Assembly (NCBI RefSeq): GCF_000719475.1
Contig: NZ_JOGO01000027.1
Location: 10,432 to 74,431 of the forward strand
Direction: 5' to 3'
Length of the DNA stretch: 64,000 nt
Origin: Streptomyces sp. NRRL F-5630
Lineage (GTDB): Bacteria > Actinomycetota > Actinomycetes > Streptomycetales > Streptomycetaceae
Shown here: positions 38,832 to 47,602 of the stretch, piece after piece
Layout of the letters: every line of letters begins with the position of its first letter
How positions within the stretch are numbered: the first letter of the stretch is position 1
Made by a program: the position numbers and the translations under genes
Notes under the pieces: generated by a model
What the model was told of the DNA's origin: nothing
Databases searched by the model: none
The model's input: only the letters and a program-made list of their open reading frames with translations

Positions 38832-39605
38832 GTGGACGACCTCACCCTTGCCGCGCGCCTCGGCCGGTTCCGCGCCTCCGTCGCCCGGGGGCAGGCGCTC
38901 CGTGTCGCCGAGGTCCCCGGCGGCCTCGCCGTCCTCGACGACGAGTTCCCGCTCTCGCACGAGCACAACCAGCTCCTCCTGACGGAGCCGGAGCTCGCGC
39001 CCGACGACCTTCCGGCGCTCGCCGACGAGCTGTTCGCCCACCTCCCGCACCGCCGCGTCGCCCTCCTCGACGGCACCCTCACGGCGGCGTACGCGGACGT
39101 CCTGGGCCGCGCCGGGTACGCGCGCGAGGACGAGGTCGTCATGGTCCACGAGGGGCCGGTGCCCGCGCCCGCCGCGTCGGTGCGCGAGGTCGGCGCCGCC
39201 GCGCTCTCCGGCCCCTACGGCCGCCGGCTCCGTACGTGGATGCCCGAGGCGGGGCCCGAGCTGCTCCGCCAGCTCGTCGAGCGCAGGCGGCGCAGGCGCG
39301 CGGGAGCCGAGGACGTGCGCTTCCTCGCCTCGTGCACGGAGAGCTGCGAGATCGCCTCCTGGGCGGACCTCTACCTCGACCGCGCCGCCGGGATCGCGCA
39401 GACCGAGGAGGTCGTGACCGCCGGGGAACACCTCGGGCACGGCCACGGCGACGCGGTGCTCGCGACCGCCCTGCACCTCGCCGCCCGGGCGGGCTGCGGC
39501 GTGCGCTTCCTCGTCGCGGACGCGGCGGACTGGCCGCGCGAGTGGTATGGGCGGCGGGGCTACCGGGCGGTGGGCACCAGCAGCGGCTTCGTCCGCACGG
39601 GCTGA
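38832..39605 (+). CDS. GNAT-family N-acetyltransferase (two-lobed)
   Basis: A 257-residue protein with an N-terminal degenerate lobe and a C-terminal GNAT lobe. The acetyl-CoA loop region is recognisable as [27 protein letters not shown] followed by [28 protein letters not shown]. The substrate is unknown. The GTG start has no ribosome site and may be leaderless. It is divergent from the ynfA-like gene with only 77 bases between, so the promoters overlap. Confidence 0.85.
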   Translation: MDDLTLAARLGRFRASVARGQALRVAEVPGGLAVLDDEFPLSHEHNQLLLTEPELAPDDLPALADELFAHLPHRRVALLDGTLTAAYADVLGRAGYAREDEVVMVHEGPVPAPAASVREVGAAALSGPYGRRLRTWMPEAGPELLRQLVERRRRRRAGAEDVRFLASCTESCEIASWADLYLDRAAGIAQTEEVVTAGEHLGHGHGDAVLATALHLAARAGCGVRFLVADAADWPREWYGRRGYRAVGTSSGFVRTG

Positions 39606-39764
39606 GCGCCCCCCGCGCGGCCCCGGTTCCCCCGGAAGCCCAGCTCAGCGCCTTCCCCCTGCACCCTCCCGTGCCCTGTGCTGCCCTGGAAGGGCCGGTC
39701 CGTGCGCTCCGGCGCGGGGACGGAATACGGCGGGGGCCCCTCCCCGTTGTCGCGGAGGCACCGT

Positions 39765-39784
39765 ATGGTTGAACCGTAAACTAT
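39765..39784. promoter_or_regulatory. Candidate operator before the flavoenzyme operon
   Basis: ATGGTT (39765-39770) and AACTAT (39779-39784) form an imperfect inverted repeat that encloses a perfect GGTT-G-AACC (39767-39775). The site lies about 30 bases before the LLM oxidoreductase start in the only AT-rich island of this gap. Redox-responsive MarR/HxlR-type regulators often bind such sites, but no regulator gene is adjacent. Confidence 0.4.
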
Positions 39785-39812
39785 ATGGGCAGTCGAGAGG
39801 CGGACGAGAGTC

Positions 39813-40913
39813 ATGGGTATGCAGTTCGGCATCTTCAGCGTGGGGGACGTCACCGCCGACCCCACGAACGGCCGCACGCCGAGCGAGGCGGAGCGGATCA
39901 AGGCGATGCTCACCATCGCCGAGAAGGCGGAGGAGGTCGGGCTCGACGTCTTCGCGACCGGCGAGCACCACAACCCGCCCTTCGTGCCGTCCTCGCCCAC
40001 GACGATGCTCGGCTACCTCGCGGCGAAGACGGAGCACCTCGTCCTCTCCACCGCCACGACGCTCATCACCACCAACGACCCGGTGAAGATCGCCGAGGAC
40101 TTCGCGATGCTCCAGCACATCGCGGACGGCCGCATGGACCTCATGCTCGGGCGCGGCAACACCGGGCCGGTCTACCCCTGGTTCGGCAAGGACATCCGCG
40201 AGGGCATCCCGCTCGCGATCGAGAACTACGCGCTGCTGCACAAGCTGTGGCACGAGGACGTCGTGAACTGGGCGGGCAAGTTCCGTACCCCGCTCGAATC
40301 CTTCACCTCCACCCCGCGCCCGCTCGACGGCGTCGCGCCCTTCGTGTGGCACGGCTCGATCCGCTCGCCCGAGATCGCGGAGCAGGCGGCCTACTACGGC
40401 GACGGCTTCTTCCACAACAACATCTTCTGGCCGATGTCCCACACCAAGCGCATGGTGCGCCTGTACCGCAACCGGTACGCGCACTACGGGCACGGCACCG
40501 AGGCGCAGGCGATCGTGGGTCTCGGCGGCCAGGTGTTCATGCGGAAGAACTCGCAGGACGCGGTGCGGGAGTTCCGCCCCTACTTCGACAACGCGCCCGT
40601 CTACGGGCACGGCCCCACGATGGAGGAGTTCACCGCGCAGACCCCGCTCACCGTCGGCTCGCCGCAGCAGGTCATCGAGCGCACGCTCTCCTTCCGCGAC
40701 GAGATCGGCGACTACCAGCGGCAGCTCTTCCTCATGGACCACGCGGGGCTCCCGCTCAAGACGGTCCTCGAACAGCTCGACATCCTCGGCGAGGAGGTCG
40801 TCCCCGTCCTGCGCGAGGAGTTCGCCAAGGGCCGCCCGGCGGACGTGCCGGACGCGCCGACCCACGCCGCCCGCGTGGCCGCCGCCCCGGCCCCGGAAGG
40901 AGCGAACACCTGA
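39813..40913 (+). CDS. LLM-class flavin-dependent oxidoreductase (luciferase-like monooxygenase)
   Basis: A 366-residue bacterial-luciferase-fold enzyme using reduced FMN. The N-terminus MGMQFGIFSVGDV, the GEHHNPPFVPSSP segment after the second strand and LMLGRGNTGPVYPWFG are typical of the CE1758 group. That group pairs with CE1759 FMN reductases, as here. The natural substrate is unknown. The stop overlaps the start of the FMN reductase gene by one base (TGATG), indicating coupled translation and a two-component monooxygenase. Confidence 0.92.
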   Translation: MGMQFGIFSVGDVTADPTNGRTPSEAERIKAMLTIAEKAEEVGLDVFATGEHHNPPFVPSSPTTMLGYLAAKTEHLVLSTATTLITTNDPVKIAEDFAMLQHIADGRMDLMLGRGNTGPVYPWFGKDIREGIPLAIENYALLHKLWHEDVVNWAGKFRTPLESFTSTPRPLDGVAPFVWHGSIRSPEIAEQAAYYGDGFFHNNIFWPMSHTKRMVRLYRNRYAHYGHGTEAQAIVGLGGQVFMRKNSQDAVREFRPYFDNAPVYGHGPTMEEFTAQTPLTVGSPQQVIERTLSFRDEIGDYQRQLFLMDHAGLPLKTVLEQLDILGEEVVPVLREEFAKGRPADVPDAPTHAARVAAAPAPEGANT

Positions 40914-41545
40914 TGAAACTCGTCGTCGTCTCAGCGGGCCTCAGCGTCCCCTCGTCCACCCGGCTGCTCGCCGACCGCCTCGCCGAGGCGGTACGCCTCG
41001 CGGTCGCGGAGAAGGACCCGGACGAGCCGGTCGAGACCGAGACCGTCGAACTGCGCGACCACGCCAAGGACATCGCGAACACCTTCGTGACGGGCTTCCC
41101 GCCGCCCAAGCTCGAAGAGGCCCTGGAGCACGTGACGCGCGCGGACGGCCTGATCGTCGTGACGCCGATCTTCTCGGCCTCCTACAGCGGCCTGTTCAAG
41201 TCCTTCTTCGACGTGCTCGACCAGGACGCCCTGACCGGCAAACCGGTCCTGATCGCGGCGACGGGCGGCTCCCCGCGCCACTCCCTCGCCCTGGAACACG
41301 CCCTGCGGCCCCTCTTCGCCTACCTCCGCGCGGTCGTCGTCCCGACCGGCGTCTACGCGGCCTCGGAGGACTGGGGCAGCGAAGGCTCCGCGGACGGCCC
41401 GCTGGCGGGCCGCATGTCCCGGGCCGCCGGGGAGCTGGCCGCCCTCACCTGCGGCACGGGCAGCCGTCCAGGGCCGCCGCGGGACGCCTTCGAGGAGGTC
41501 GTGCCCTTCGCGGAGCAGCTCGCGGCGCTGCGCGGCGAGGAGTAG
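40913..41545 (+). CDS. CE1759-type FMN reductase (flavodoxin-like)
   Basis: A 210-residue NAD(P)H:FMN oxidoreductase that should supply reduced flavin to the preceding LLM enzyme. It has the flavodoxin-like fold: VVVSAGLSVPSSTRLLAD (FMN phosphate loop), GLIVVTPIFSASYSGLFKSFFD (isoalloxazine loop) and KPVLIAATGGSPRHSLALEH. The ATG overlaps the upstream stop. Together the pair forms a flavin-shuttling monooxygenase operon of unknown substrate. Confidence 0.92.
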   Translation: MKLVVVSAGLSVPSSTRLLADRLAEAVRLAVAEKDPDEPVETETVELRDHAKDIANTFVTGFPPPKLEEALEHVTRADGLIVVTPIFSASYSGLFKSFFDVLDQDALTGKPVLIAATGGSPRHSLALEHALRPLFAYLRAVVVPTGVYAASEDWGSEGSADGPLAGRMSRAAGELAALTCGTGSRPGPPRDAFEEVVPFAEQLAALRGEE

Positions 41546-41616
41546 CCCCGGCGCGGCGGGTACCCGCACGGCGCTCTCGCCGTGCGGGCGGCGCCGCTCC
41601 GGGTGAGGCTGGTCCC

Positions 41617-42099
41617 ATGGAGCTGATGGAACCGATCTCGCTCGACACCATCGCGAACGAACTGCACCTCGAAGCGATGGCGTCCCCCTCGAAGCGTGCG
41701 GCCCGCACCGTCCAGGGCGGTACGGGCCATGCCCTGCGCCAGACGGTCATCGCACTGTGCGCGGGCACCGACCTCTCCGACCACGAGGGCCCCGACGAGG
41801 CCACCCTCCAGGTCCTCAAGGGCCGCGTGAGGATCACCCGCCCCCAGTCCGACACGCTCGCCGAGACGGTCGTCGACATGGGCGAGATCCTTTTGGTCCC
41901 CCGCACCTTCCACGGCCTGCGCGCGGTCAACGACGCGGTCATCCTCCTGACCGTCTCCATGGCCGAGGCCGCCGACAACGCGAGGCCCCCGGCCGAGGAG
42001 TCCCAACCCCTGCCCCCGGCGGAGGAGTCCCGGCCCCTGACCTCCACCCCTCAAACCCCGCTCTCCACACCGCAGGAGCCGCCGAGCGGGGTGGCGTGA
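41617..42099 (+). CDS. Cupin-domain protein
   Basis: A 160-residue protein whose residues ~10-110 form a single cupin barrel (TVIALCAGTDLSDHEGPDEATLQVLKGRVRI and then ILLVPRTFHGLRAV). The histidines in SDHEG and TFHGL are candidate metal ligands. The last ~45 residues are Pro/Glu/Ser-rich and disordered. Enzymatic or storage role unknown. ATG 41617 has GTGAGG about eight bases upstream; ATG 41626 is an alternative. It stands alone on the plus strand. Confidence 0.85.
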   Translation: MELMEPISLDTIANELHLEAMASPSKRAARTVQGGTGHALRQTVIALCAGTDLSDHEGPDEATLQVLKGRVRITRPQSDTLAETVVDMGEILLVPRTFHGLRAVNDAVILLTVSMAEAADNARPPAEESQPLPPAEESRPLTSTPQTPLSTPQEPPSGVA

Positions 42100-42167
42100 G
42101 GGAGCCCTTCGGCAGCGCCGGGCCGCTACCCTTGAATCCCACACCGGGACTTGAGGGGCGGCGGCAC

Positions 42168-42743
42168 ATGGCGACAGCTGTTGATCACCGCCCGCAGATG
42201 AGTACCGAGGACTTCGAGGAGTTGACGGCACACGCGCCGGAGACGGTCACTCTGGAGTTTCTGGGGGGAAAAATCGGGGTGAAGGCAGTGCCGGACGGGT
42301 ACCACAACGCGATCATGCTGTGGTTGTTGCGGCGCTGCATTCAGGCCCGGCCTGATCTGGACCTGTGGATCGAGCAGTCGCTACAGGTCGAGGGGTACCG
42401 CAAGGGGCGCGCTCGCGTGGATGGCGTGCTCGCACCGGTGGATCACTACGCGGTCCCCGAGGAGTGGGCGAGCCCCGAAGGCGCTCTGATGGCGGTCGAG
42501 GTCACCTCGTACGAAGCGGACACCAACCGCCGTGACCGCGTCGAAAAACCCGCCGCCTACGCCGAGGCGGGAATCCCCCTGTACCTCCTCATCGACCGCG
42601 ATTCCTGCGAGTCGGTCGTGCACAGCGAACCGGAGGGCGGCAAGTACCGCACGATCCACTCGTACCCCTTCGGCGCCGACTTCTCCCTGCCGGGTCTCGG
42701 CATCGCACTCGCCACGGAAGACCTCAAGCGGTACGTGCGCTGA
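42168..42743 (+). CDS. Uma2-family (DUF820) putative restriction-like endonuclease
   Basis: A 191-residue protein of the PD-(D/E)xK superfamily, Uma2 type. The nuclease core is suggested by RVDGVLAP (Asp), ALMAVEVTS (E-x-T in place of ExK), DRVEKPAAYAEAGIPLYLLID and a C-terminal strand; the substrate and biological role are unknown. Codon use is looser than in its neighbours (several GTT, TTG, AAA, GGG codons), which fits recent acquisition. Uma2 genes are numerous in Streptomyces. ATG 42168 begins at the usual family N-terminus. Confidence 0.9.
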   Translation: MATAVDHRPQMSTEDFEELTAHAPETVTLEFLGGKIGVKAVPDGYHNAIMLWLLRRCIQARPDLDLWIEQSLQVEGYRKGRARVDGVLAPVDHYAVPEEWASPEGALMAVEVTSYEADTNRRDRVEKPAAYAEAGIPLYLLIDRDSCESVVHSEPEGGKYRTIHSYPFGADFSLPGLGIALATEDLKRYVR

Positions 42744-42825
42744 ACACCGGCCCGGGAGCGCGAGGCGTTCCCGGGTGCGAACCGCCCGCCTCGCGCCCAG
42801 GCTCAGCCGCCGGCCGTGCGCACGC

Positions 42826-43263
42826 TCAGGGCCACACCAGGCAGTACGGCTGATGCCCCGCCTCATGCAGCCGCTGGCTGAAGTCCTGCCACTCGTGCAG
42901 CAGGCGGTAGATGTCGAAGGCGTCGCGGGGGCCGCCGCGGTCGGGGACCGTGGACCAGATGAAGGCGGCGGCGCCGACCGACTCCTCGCCGATGCCGCGG
43001 AGCGGGTCGACCGCCGTCATGGGGAGCTTGACCACGGCGTAGTCGGGGTGGAGGACGACGAGTTCGAGGGGCGGGACGCGGTAGAGAGGTATGCCCTGGA
43101 TGCCGGTGAGGACCATCGCCGCCATCGTCTCCGGCTTGATCTTCGTGAACATCCCGTTCATGCCCAGCTCGTCGCCGCCCAGCTCCTCGGGCCGCATCGA
43201 GACCGGGACCCGGGCCGCCGTCGCTCCGTCGGGCGCGCCGAAGTACTTGTAGGTCACCCCCAT
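42826..43263 (-). CDS. Hypothetical protein
   Basis: A 145-residue soluble protein that I do not recognise. It begins MGVTYKYFGAPDGATAARVP and contains GGDELGMNGMFTKIKPETMAAM, and ends with an alpha-helical part (DAFDIYRLLHEWQDFSQRLHEAGHQPYCLVWP). The composition is balanced and not low complexity, which supports a real gene. ATG 43263 has GGGGGAG upstream; the frame continues to 43389 with an Arg-rich stretch judged to be non-coding. It is convergent with the uma2-like gene and divergent from hemL. Confidence 0.78.
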   Translation of the reverse strand: MGVTYKYFGAPDGATAARVPVSMRPEELGGDELGMNGMFTKIKPETMAAMVLTGIQGIPLYRVPPLELVVLHPDYAVVKLPMTAVDPLRGIGEESVGAAAFIWSTVPDRGGPRDAFDIYRLLHEWQDFSQRLHEAGHQPYCLVWP

Positions 43264-43710
43264 GCGCCCGCTCCCCCCTGTGGGCACTTCGCGGCGCTCC
43301 TCCGTGTCGTCGCGCCGGTGCCGTCCCCGCCTGGCACGCCGAGGACCGAGGTCACCGGTCCCCTCGCCCAGTCCGCCACCGCGTTGCATATGTCCACCCG
43401 ACTGCCCTCAGCGTCGCACGGTCCCGCCGTACAACCCGATCATCGTGTCGTTGACCTCCCCCGCACCAGCCCGCCGAAACGTGCCCCGCCGGATCGGCCG
43501 GAACCCCCGCGCGACCCGCGGGCTCCCGCCGCGTCACGGCCGCCGCCGGTCCCTGGTCGGGAGAGCGCACGCGGCTCTGACACCATGGCGGGAGTGAGCT
43601 GTTCCGTACGGGCCCCAGTTTCGCAGACGCGCGCGGGAGCCGGGCCGAAGCGGGCCCGACCGGACACCGAGCAGCCGCGACCGCCCACCGCCGAGCCCTG
43701 AGAGACCGCC
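43264..43710. other. Intergenic region before hemL
   Basis: About 450 bases separating the leftward hypothetical gene from hemL. Frames here are short, Arg/Pro-rich and look like shadows. The part 43385-43460 is less GC-rich (ATATGTCC, GATCATCGTG) and may contain promoters. No known operator, including a Rex site, was found by eye. Confidence 0.45.
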
Positions 43711-45033
43711 GTGACCCAGCCTTACCCCTACGAAGCCCCCGTCTCGCAGCGCCTCTTCGACCGCGCGCTCCAGGTCACCCCGGGCGGGGTGAACTCGCCG
43801 GTGCGGGCCTTCGGCGCGGTCGGCGGCACCCCCCGCTTCATGGCCTCGGGACAGGGCGCCTGGCTCACCGACGCCGACGGCCGCGAGTACGTCGACCTCG
43901 TCTGCTCCTGGGGCCCGATGATCCTCGGCCACGCCCACCCCGAGGTCGTCGATGCGGTGCGGGCCGCCGTCGGGCGCGGCACCTCCTTCGGCACGCCCGT
44001 CGAGGGCGAGGTCGCGCTCGCCGAGGAGATCACCGCCCGTGTCGCCCCCGCCGAGCAGGTGCGCCTCGTCTCCTCCGGCACCGAGGCGACGATGTCCGCG
44101 ATCCGCCTCGCCCGCGGCTTCACGGGCCGCGCCAAGGTCGTGAAGTTCGCCGGCTGCTACCACGGTCACGTGGACGCCCTCCTCGCCGCCGCCGGTTCCG
44201 GGCTCGTCACCTTCGGCCTCCCCGACACCCCCGGCGTCACCGGCGCCCAGACCGGCGACACCCTCGTCCTCCCCTACAACGACCTCGAAGCCGTCCGCGC
44301 CGCGTTCGCCGCCCACCCCGGCGAGATCGCCTGCGTCATCACCGAGGCGTCCCCCGGCAACATGGGCATCGTGCCGCCCGCCCCCGGCTTCAACGCGGGC
44401 CTGAAGGAACTGTGCGCGGCCAACGGCGCGCTCTTCGTCTCCGACGAGGTCATGACCGGCTTCCGCACGAGCCGCGCGGGCTGGTACGGCGTCGAGGGCG
44501 TCGTCCCCGACCTCATGACCTTCGGCAAGGTCATGGGCGGCGGCTTCCCCGCCGCGGCCTTCGGCGGGCGCGCCGACGTCATGGCGCACCTCGCCCCCGT
44601 GGGCCCCGTCTACCAGGCCGGCACGCTCTCCGGGAACCCGGTCGCCACCGCCGCCGGGCTCGCCCAGCTCCGCCTCCTCGACCAGGCCGCGTACGAGAAG
44701 CTCGACGCCGTCTCCGCGCGCCTGCGGGCCCTCGTCACCGAGGCCCTCGACAAGGAGGGCGTCGCCCACCGGACGCAGACGGCGTCCACCATGTTCTCCG
44801 TCTTCTTCACCGACAAGCCGGTACGGAACTTCGACGACGCCAAGAGCCAGGACTCCTTCCGCTACACCGCGTTCTTCCACGCGATGCTCGCCGAGGGCGT
44901 CTACCTGCCGCCCTCCGCCTTCGAGTGCTGGTTCGTCTCCACCGCCCTCGACGACCGCGCCCTCGACCGCATCGCCGCCGCCCTCCCCGGGGCCGCCCGC
45001 GCCGCCGCGCGGGCCACCCCCGACAATGCCTGA
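43711..45033 (+). CDS. hemL: Glutamate-1-semialdehyde 2,1-aminomutase
   Basis: PLP enzyme converting glutamate-1-semialdehyde, the product of HemA, to 5-aminolevulinate. The 440-residue protein shows [29 protein letters not shown] (phosphate cup), [27 protein letters not shown] (pyridine-N Asp) and the Schiff-base lysine in [18 protein letters not shown]. Length and motifs are standard. GTG 43711 is the start. It lies 37 kb away from the rex-hem operon but directly before cytochrome c maturation genes; the histidine phosphatase gene follows by 51 bases. Confidence 0.97.
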   Translation: MTQPYPYEAPVSQRLFDRALQVTPGGVNSPVRAFGAVGGTPRFMASGQGAWLTDADGREYVDLVCSWGPMILGHAHPEVVDAVRAAVGRGTSFGTPVEGEVALAEEITARVAPAEQVRLVSSGTEATMSAIRLARGFTGRAKVVKFAGCYHGHVDALLAAAGSGLVTFGLPDTPGVTGAQTGDTLVLPYNDLEAVRAAFAAHPGEIACVITEASPGNMGIVPPAPGFNAGLKELCAANGALFVSDEVMTGFRTSRAGWYGVEGVVPDLMTFGKVMGGGFPAAAFGGRADVMAHLAPVGPVYQAGTLSGNPVATAAGLAQLRLLDQAAYEKLDAVSARLRALVTEALDKEGVAHRTQTASTMFSVFFTDKPVRNFDDAKSQDSFRYTAFFHAMLAEGVYLPPSAFECWFVSTALDDRALDRIAAALPGAARAAARATPDNA

Positions 45034-45084
45034 GGACCCCATGCACACGGCAGCGATCACGGCACCAGCGGAAGGCGGGCCCTC

Positions 45085-45798
45085 GTGGCTTCGGTGAAGA
45101 ACAACGGCGACGACGCGGAACTCACCGTCGTCCACGTCATGCGGCACGGCGAGGTCGAGAACCCCGATGGTGTGCTCTACGGGCGCAAGCCCGGCTACCA
45201 CCTCTCGGCGCTCGGCCGCGAGATGGCCGAACGCGTCGCCGAGCACCTCGCGCCGCGCGACATCACGTACGCCGTCGCCTCCCCGCTGGAGCGCGCCCAG
45301 GAGACGGCGACCCCGCTCGCGAAGAGCCACGGGCTCGACCTCGCGACCGACCGCCGCCTCATCGAGGCCGCGAACGTCTTCGAGGGCAAGACCTTCGGCG
45401 TGGGCGACGGGGCCCTGAAGAACCCGGAGAACTGGAAGCACCTCGTCAACCCGTTCAAGCCGTCCTGGGGCGAGCCGTACGTCGACCAGGCGGTCCGGAT
45501 GGTCGCCGCCGTCGAGGCCGCGCGCGACCGGGCGCGCGGGCACGAGGCCGTGTGCGTGAGCCACCAGCTCCCCATCTGGATCCTCCGCAGCTACCTGGAG
45601 CGCCGCCGCCTGTGGCACGACCCGCGCAAGCGGCAGTGCACCCTCGCCTCGCTCACGACGCTCACCTACCGCGGCGACCACCTCGTCTCGGTCGGCTACT
45701 CGGAACCGGCGCTCGACCTCGTCCCGCCGCACCTGCGGGCGGGCGCGCGCCCCGCGAAGACGGGCGGCGGGCAGCAGGGCAAGGCATTCGGGGCCTGA
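45085..45798 (+). CDS. Histidine phosphatase family protein (phosphoglycerate mutase-like)
   Basis: A 237-residue phosphatase. The RHG catalytic motif is in VHVMRHGEVENPDG, followed by LSALGREMAERVAEHL, ASPLERAQETATPLA (second Arg and Glu) and the second catalytic His in AVCVSHQLPIW. The substrate is not predictable. GTG 45085 is used with GGAAGG about nine bases upstream; GTG 45094 is possible. Placed between hemL and the ResA-like gene on the same strand, it probably belongs to the same expression unit or follows hemL. Confidence 0.9.
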   Translation: MASVKNNGDDAELTVVHVMRHGEVENPDGVLYGRKPGYHLSALGREMAERVAEHLAPRDITYAVASPLERAQETATPLAKSHGLDLATDRRLIEAANVFEGKTFGVGDGALKNPENWKHLVNPFKPSWGEPYVDQAVRMVAAVEAARDRARGHEAVCVSHQLPIWILRSYLERRRLWHDPRKRQCTLASLTTLTYRGDHLVSVGYSEPALDLVPPHLRAGARPAKTGGGQQGKAFGA

Positions 45799-46158
45799 CG
45801 GCTCTTCACGGCCGGGGGCGCCCCCGAGCGGGGCCCCTATGGCCATCCCACGCGGCATGGCCATCCCACGCGGTGCCCGTCACCTCCCGCACGGCGCCCC
45901 CTGAGCCACCTCGCGGGCGCCCCAGCCACCTCACGGGGCGCCCAGCCCCTCGCGCGACGCCCCGCCACGCCCCACCCGGTGCCACGCCACCCCCCTCGCG
46001 CGGCGCTCCACACCCTCCCCGCGCAGCCCCCCCACAGCCACCGCAAAGCCGCCGTACAGCCTGCGGTCGGGCACTCCGGAAATGCCCCCTGACGTGCGGT
46101 TTTCCCCGTCCGAGGGGGGTGTCGAAGATCCCGGGGGGCGACATGCGAAACTTTTCAC
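45799..46158. other. Intergenic region with short direct repeats
   Basis: About 360 bases between the phosphatase and the TlpA-like lipoprotein, with no convincing ORF. It has a 17-base direct repeat (45839-45873), an imperfect 20-base repeat (45904-45943) and GC-rich palindromes such as GGGGGCGCCCCC at 45814-45825. The AT-rich end (GAAACTTTTCAC, ~46145-46157) probably holds the promoter of the cytochrome c maturation operon. Confidence 0.5.
45839..45873. repeat. 17-bp direct repeat
   Basis: ATGGCCATCCCACGCGG occurs at 45839-45855 and again at 45857-45873, separated by one base. No function is evident. Confidence 0.85.
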
Positions 46159-46794
46159 ATGAGTGCTCGTTCCGCCCGGGCCGACCAGGCCCCGCACCGT
46201 TCGTCCCGTCGCCGTTCGCGCACCCTCGCGACAGGCGCCGCCGGGGCAGCGGTCGCGGCGCTGCTCCTGTCGGCCTGCGGCTCCGGCAGCTCGGGCGGCT
46301 CCGGCGGTACGGGATTCGTCGCGGGCAAGGGCGGGATCGCGACGGTGAAGCAGGGGGACCGCGAGGACGCCCCCTCGCTCACCGGCACCTCCCTGGAGGG
46401 CAAGGCACTCGACCTCTCCGACTACGACGGCAAGATCGTCGTCGTCAACGTGTGGGGCTCCTGGTGCGCCCCGTGCCGCGAAGAGGCCCCGTACCTCGCC
46501 AAGGTCGCCAAGGAGACGAAGCCCCGGGGCGTCGAGTTCGTCGGCATCAACACGCGCGACCCCGACCGCAGCCCCGCGAAAGCCTTCGAGAAGCGCTTCG
46601 GCGTGGAGTACCCGAGCTTCTACGACCCGAGCGGGAAGCTGATGCTGCGTTTCCCTAAGGGCAGCCTCAACCCCCAGGCGATCCCCTCCACGCTCGTCAT
46701 CGACCGCGAGGGCAAGATCGCGGCCCGCGCGCTGACGCCGCTCAACTACACGAAGATGCGGAAGATGATCGACCCCCTGCTCGCGGAGAAGTGA
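46159..46794 (+). CDS. TlpA/ResA-like thioredoxin-fold lipoprotein (cytochrome c maturation)
   Basis: A 211-residue extracytoplasmic thiol-disulfide protein. An Arg-rich N-terminus and signal with lipobox (ALLLSAC, Cys near 40) is followed by a Gly/Ser spacer and a TlpA-type thioredoxin domain. The active site is WGSWCAPCREEAP and the cis-Pro loop AIPSTLVID. In System II cytochrome c maturation such proteins reduce apocytochrome CxxCH thiols. It heads the operon with ccdA, resB and ccsB; its stop overlaps the ccdA ATG. Confidence 0.92.
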   Translation: MSARSARADQAPHRSSRRRSRTLATGAAGAAVAALLLSACGSGSSGGSGGTGFVAGKGGIATVKQGDREDAPSLTGTSLEGKALDLSDYDGKIVVVNVWGSWCAPCREEAPYLAKVAKETKPRGVEFVGINTRDPDRSPAKAFEKRFGVEYPSFYDPSGKLMLRFPKGSLNPQAIPSTLVIDREGKIAARALTPLNYTKMRKMIDPLLAEK

Positions 46795-47588
46795 TGAGCG
46801 CGGGTGCCCTTGACCCGGCGGGTCTGCACGCCCTGGCGGCGCTCGGGGACACGAACGAGACGGTGATGAGCGGGGCCCTGCTGCTCGCCGTCCCGGTCGC
46901 GGTCGTCGGCGGACTCGTCTCCTTCTTCTCGCCGTGCGTGCTGCCGCTCGTACCGGGCTACCTGTCGTACGTCACGGGGATCAGCGGCGTGGACATGGCC
47001 GAGAAGAAGCGCGGCCGGATGCTCGCGGGGGCCTCGCTCTTCGTGCTCGGGTTCAGCGCCGTGTTCGTCTCGACGGGCGCGCTCTTCGGCTACTTCGGGG
47101 AGAACCTCCAGGACCACAGGTCGCTCATCTCCCACCTGCTGGGCGTAGTGATGATCGTGCTGGGGCTCTTCTTCATGGGGCTCATGCCATGGGTCTCGCA
47201 ACGCGAGTTCCGCTTCCACCTGCGCCCGACCGCCGGGCTCGTGAGCGCGCCGCTCCTCGGGGCGGCCTTCGGAGTGGGCTGGGCCCCCTGCGTGGGCCCC
47301 ACGCTCACCTCGGCCATCGCGCTCTCGTACAACGAGGCCAGCGCGGGCCGCGGCGCTCTCATCACCTTCGCCTACTGCCTCGGCCTCGGCGTCCCCTTCG
47401 TCGTGGCCGCCCTCGTCTTCCGCAAGGCCCTCGGCGCCTTCTCCTGGGTCAAGCAGCACTATCACTGGGTGCTCCGGATCGGCGGCACGATGATGATCGT
47501 GACCGGTCTGCTCATGGTCACCGGCATCTGGGACTCCTGGATGCAGCACATGCAGACCTGGGTCTCGAACTTCCAGACAGGGATCTGA
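46794..47588 (+). CDS. ccdA: Cytochrome c biogenesis protein CcdA
   Basis: A 264-residue membrane protein with about six transmembrane helices that carries electrons from cytosolic thioredoxin to the extracytoplasmic ResA-like protein. The paired redox cysteines are in VSFFSPCVLPLVPGYLSY (TM1) and GWAPCVGPTLTS (TM4), the family hallmark. The ATG shares its first base with the TGA of the upstream gene; the adjacent GTG 46791 is an alternative. Part of the System II maturation operon. Confidence 0.95.
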   Translation: MSAGALDPAGLHALAALGDTNETVMSGALLLAVPVAVVGGLVSFFSPCVLPLVPGYLSYVTGISGVDMAEKKRGRMLAGASLFVLGFSAVFVSTGALFGYFGENLQDHRSLISHLLGVVMIVLGLFFMGLMPWVSQREFRFHLRPTAGLVSAPLLGAAFGVGWAPCVGPTLTSAIALSYNEASAGRGALITFAYCLGLGVPFVVAALVFRKALGAFSWVKQHYHWVLRIGGTMMIVTGLLMVTGIWDSWMQHMQTWVSNFQTGI

Positions 47589-47602
47589 GGAGACCTGAAC
47601 CC

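Noticed and set aside
43262..43597. Plus-strand ORF in the gap before hemL
   Set aside because: Composition is Arg/Pro/Ser shadow-like, and there is no ribosome site or recognisable domain.
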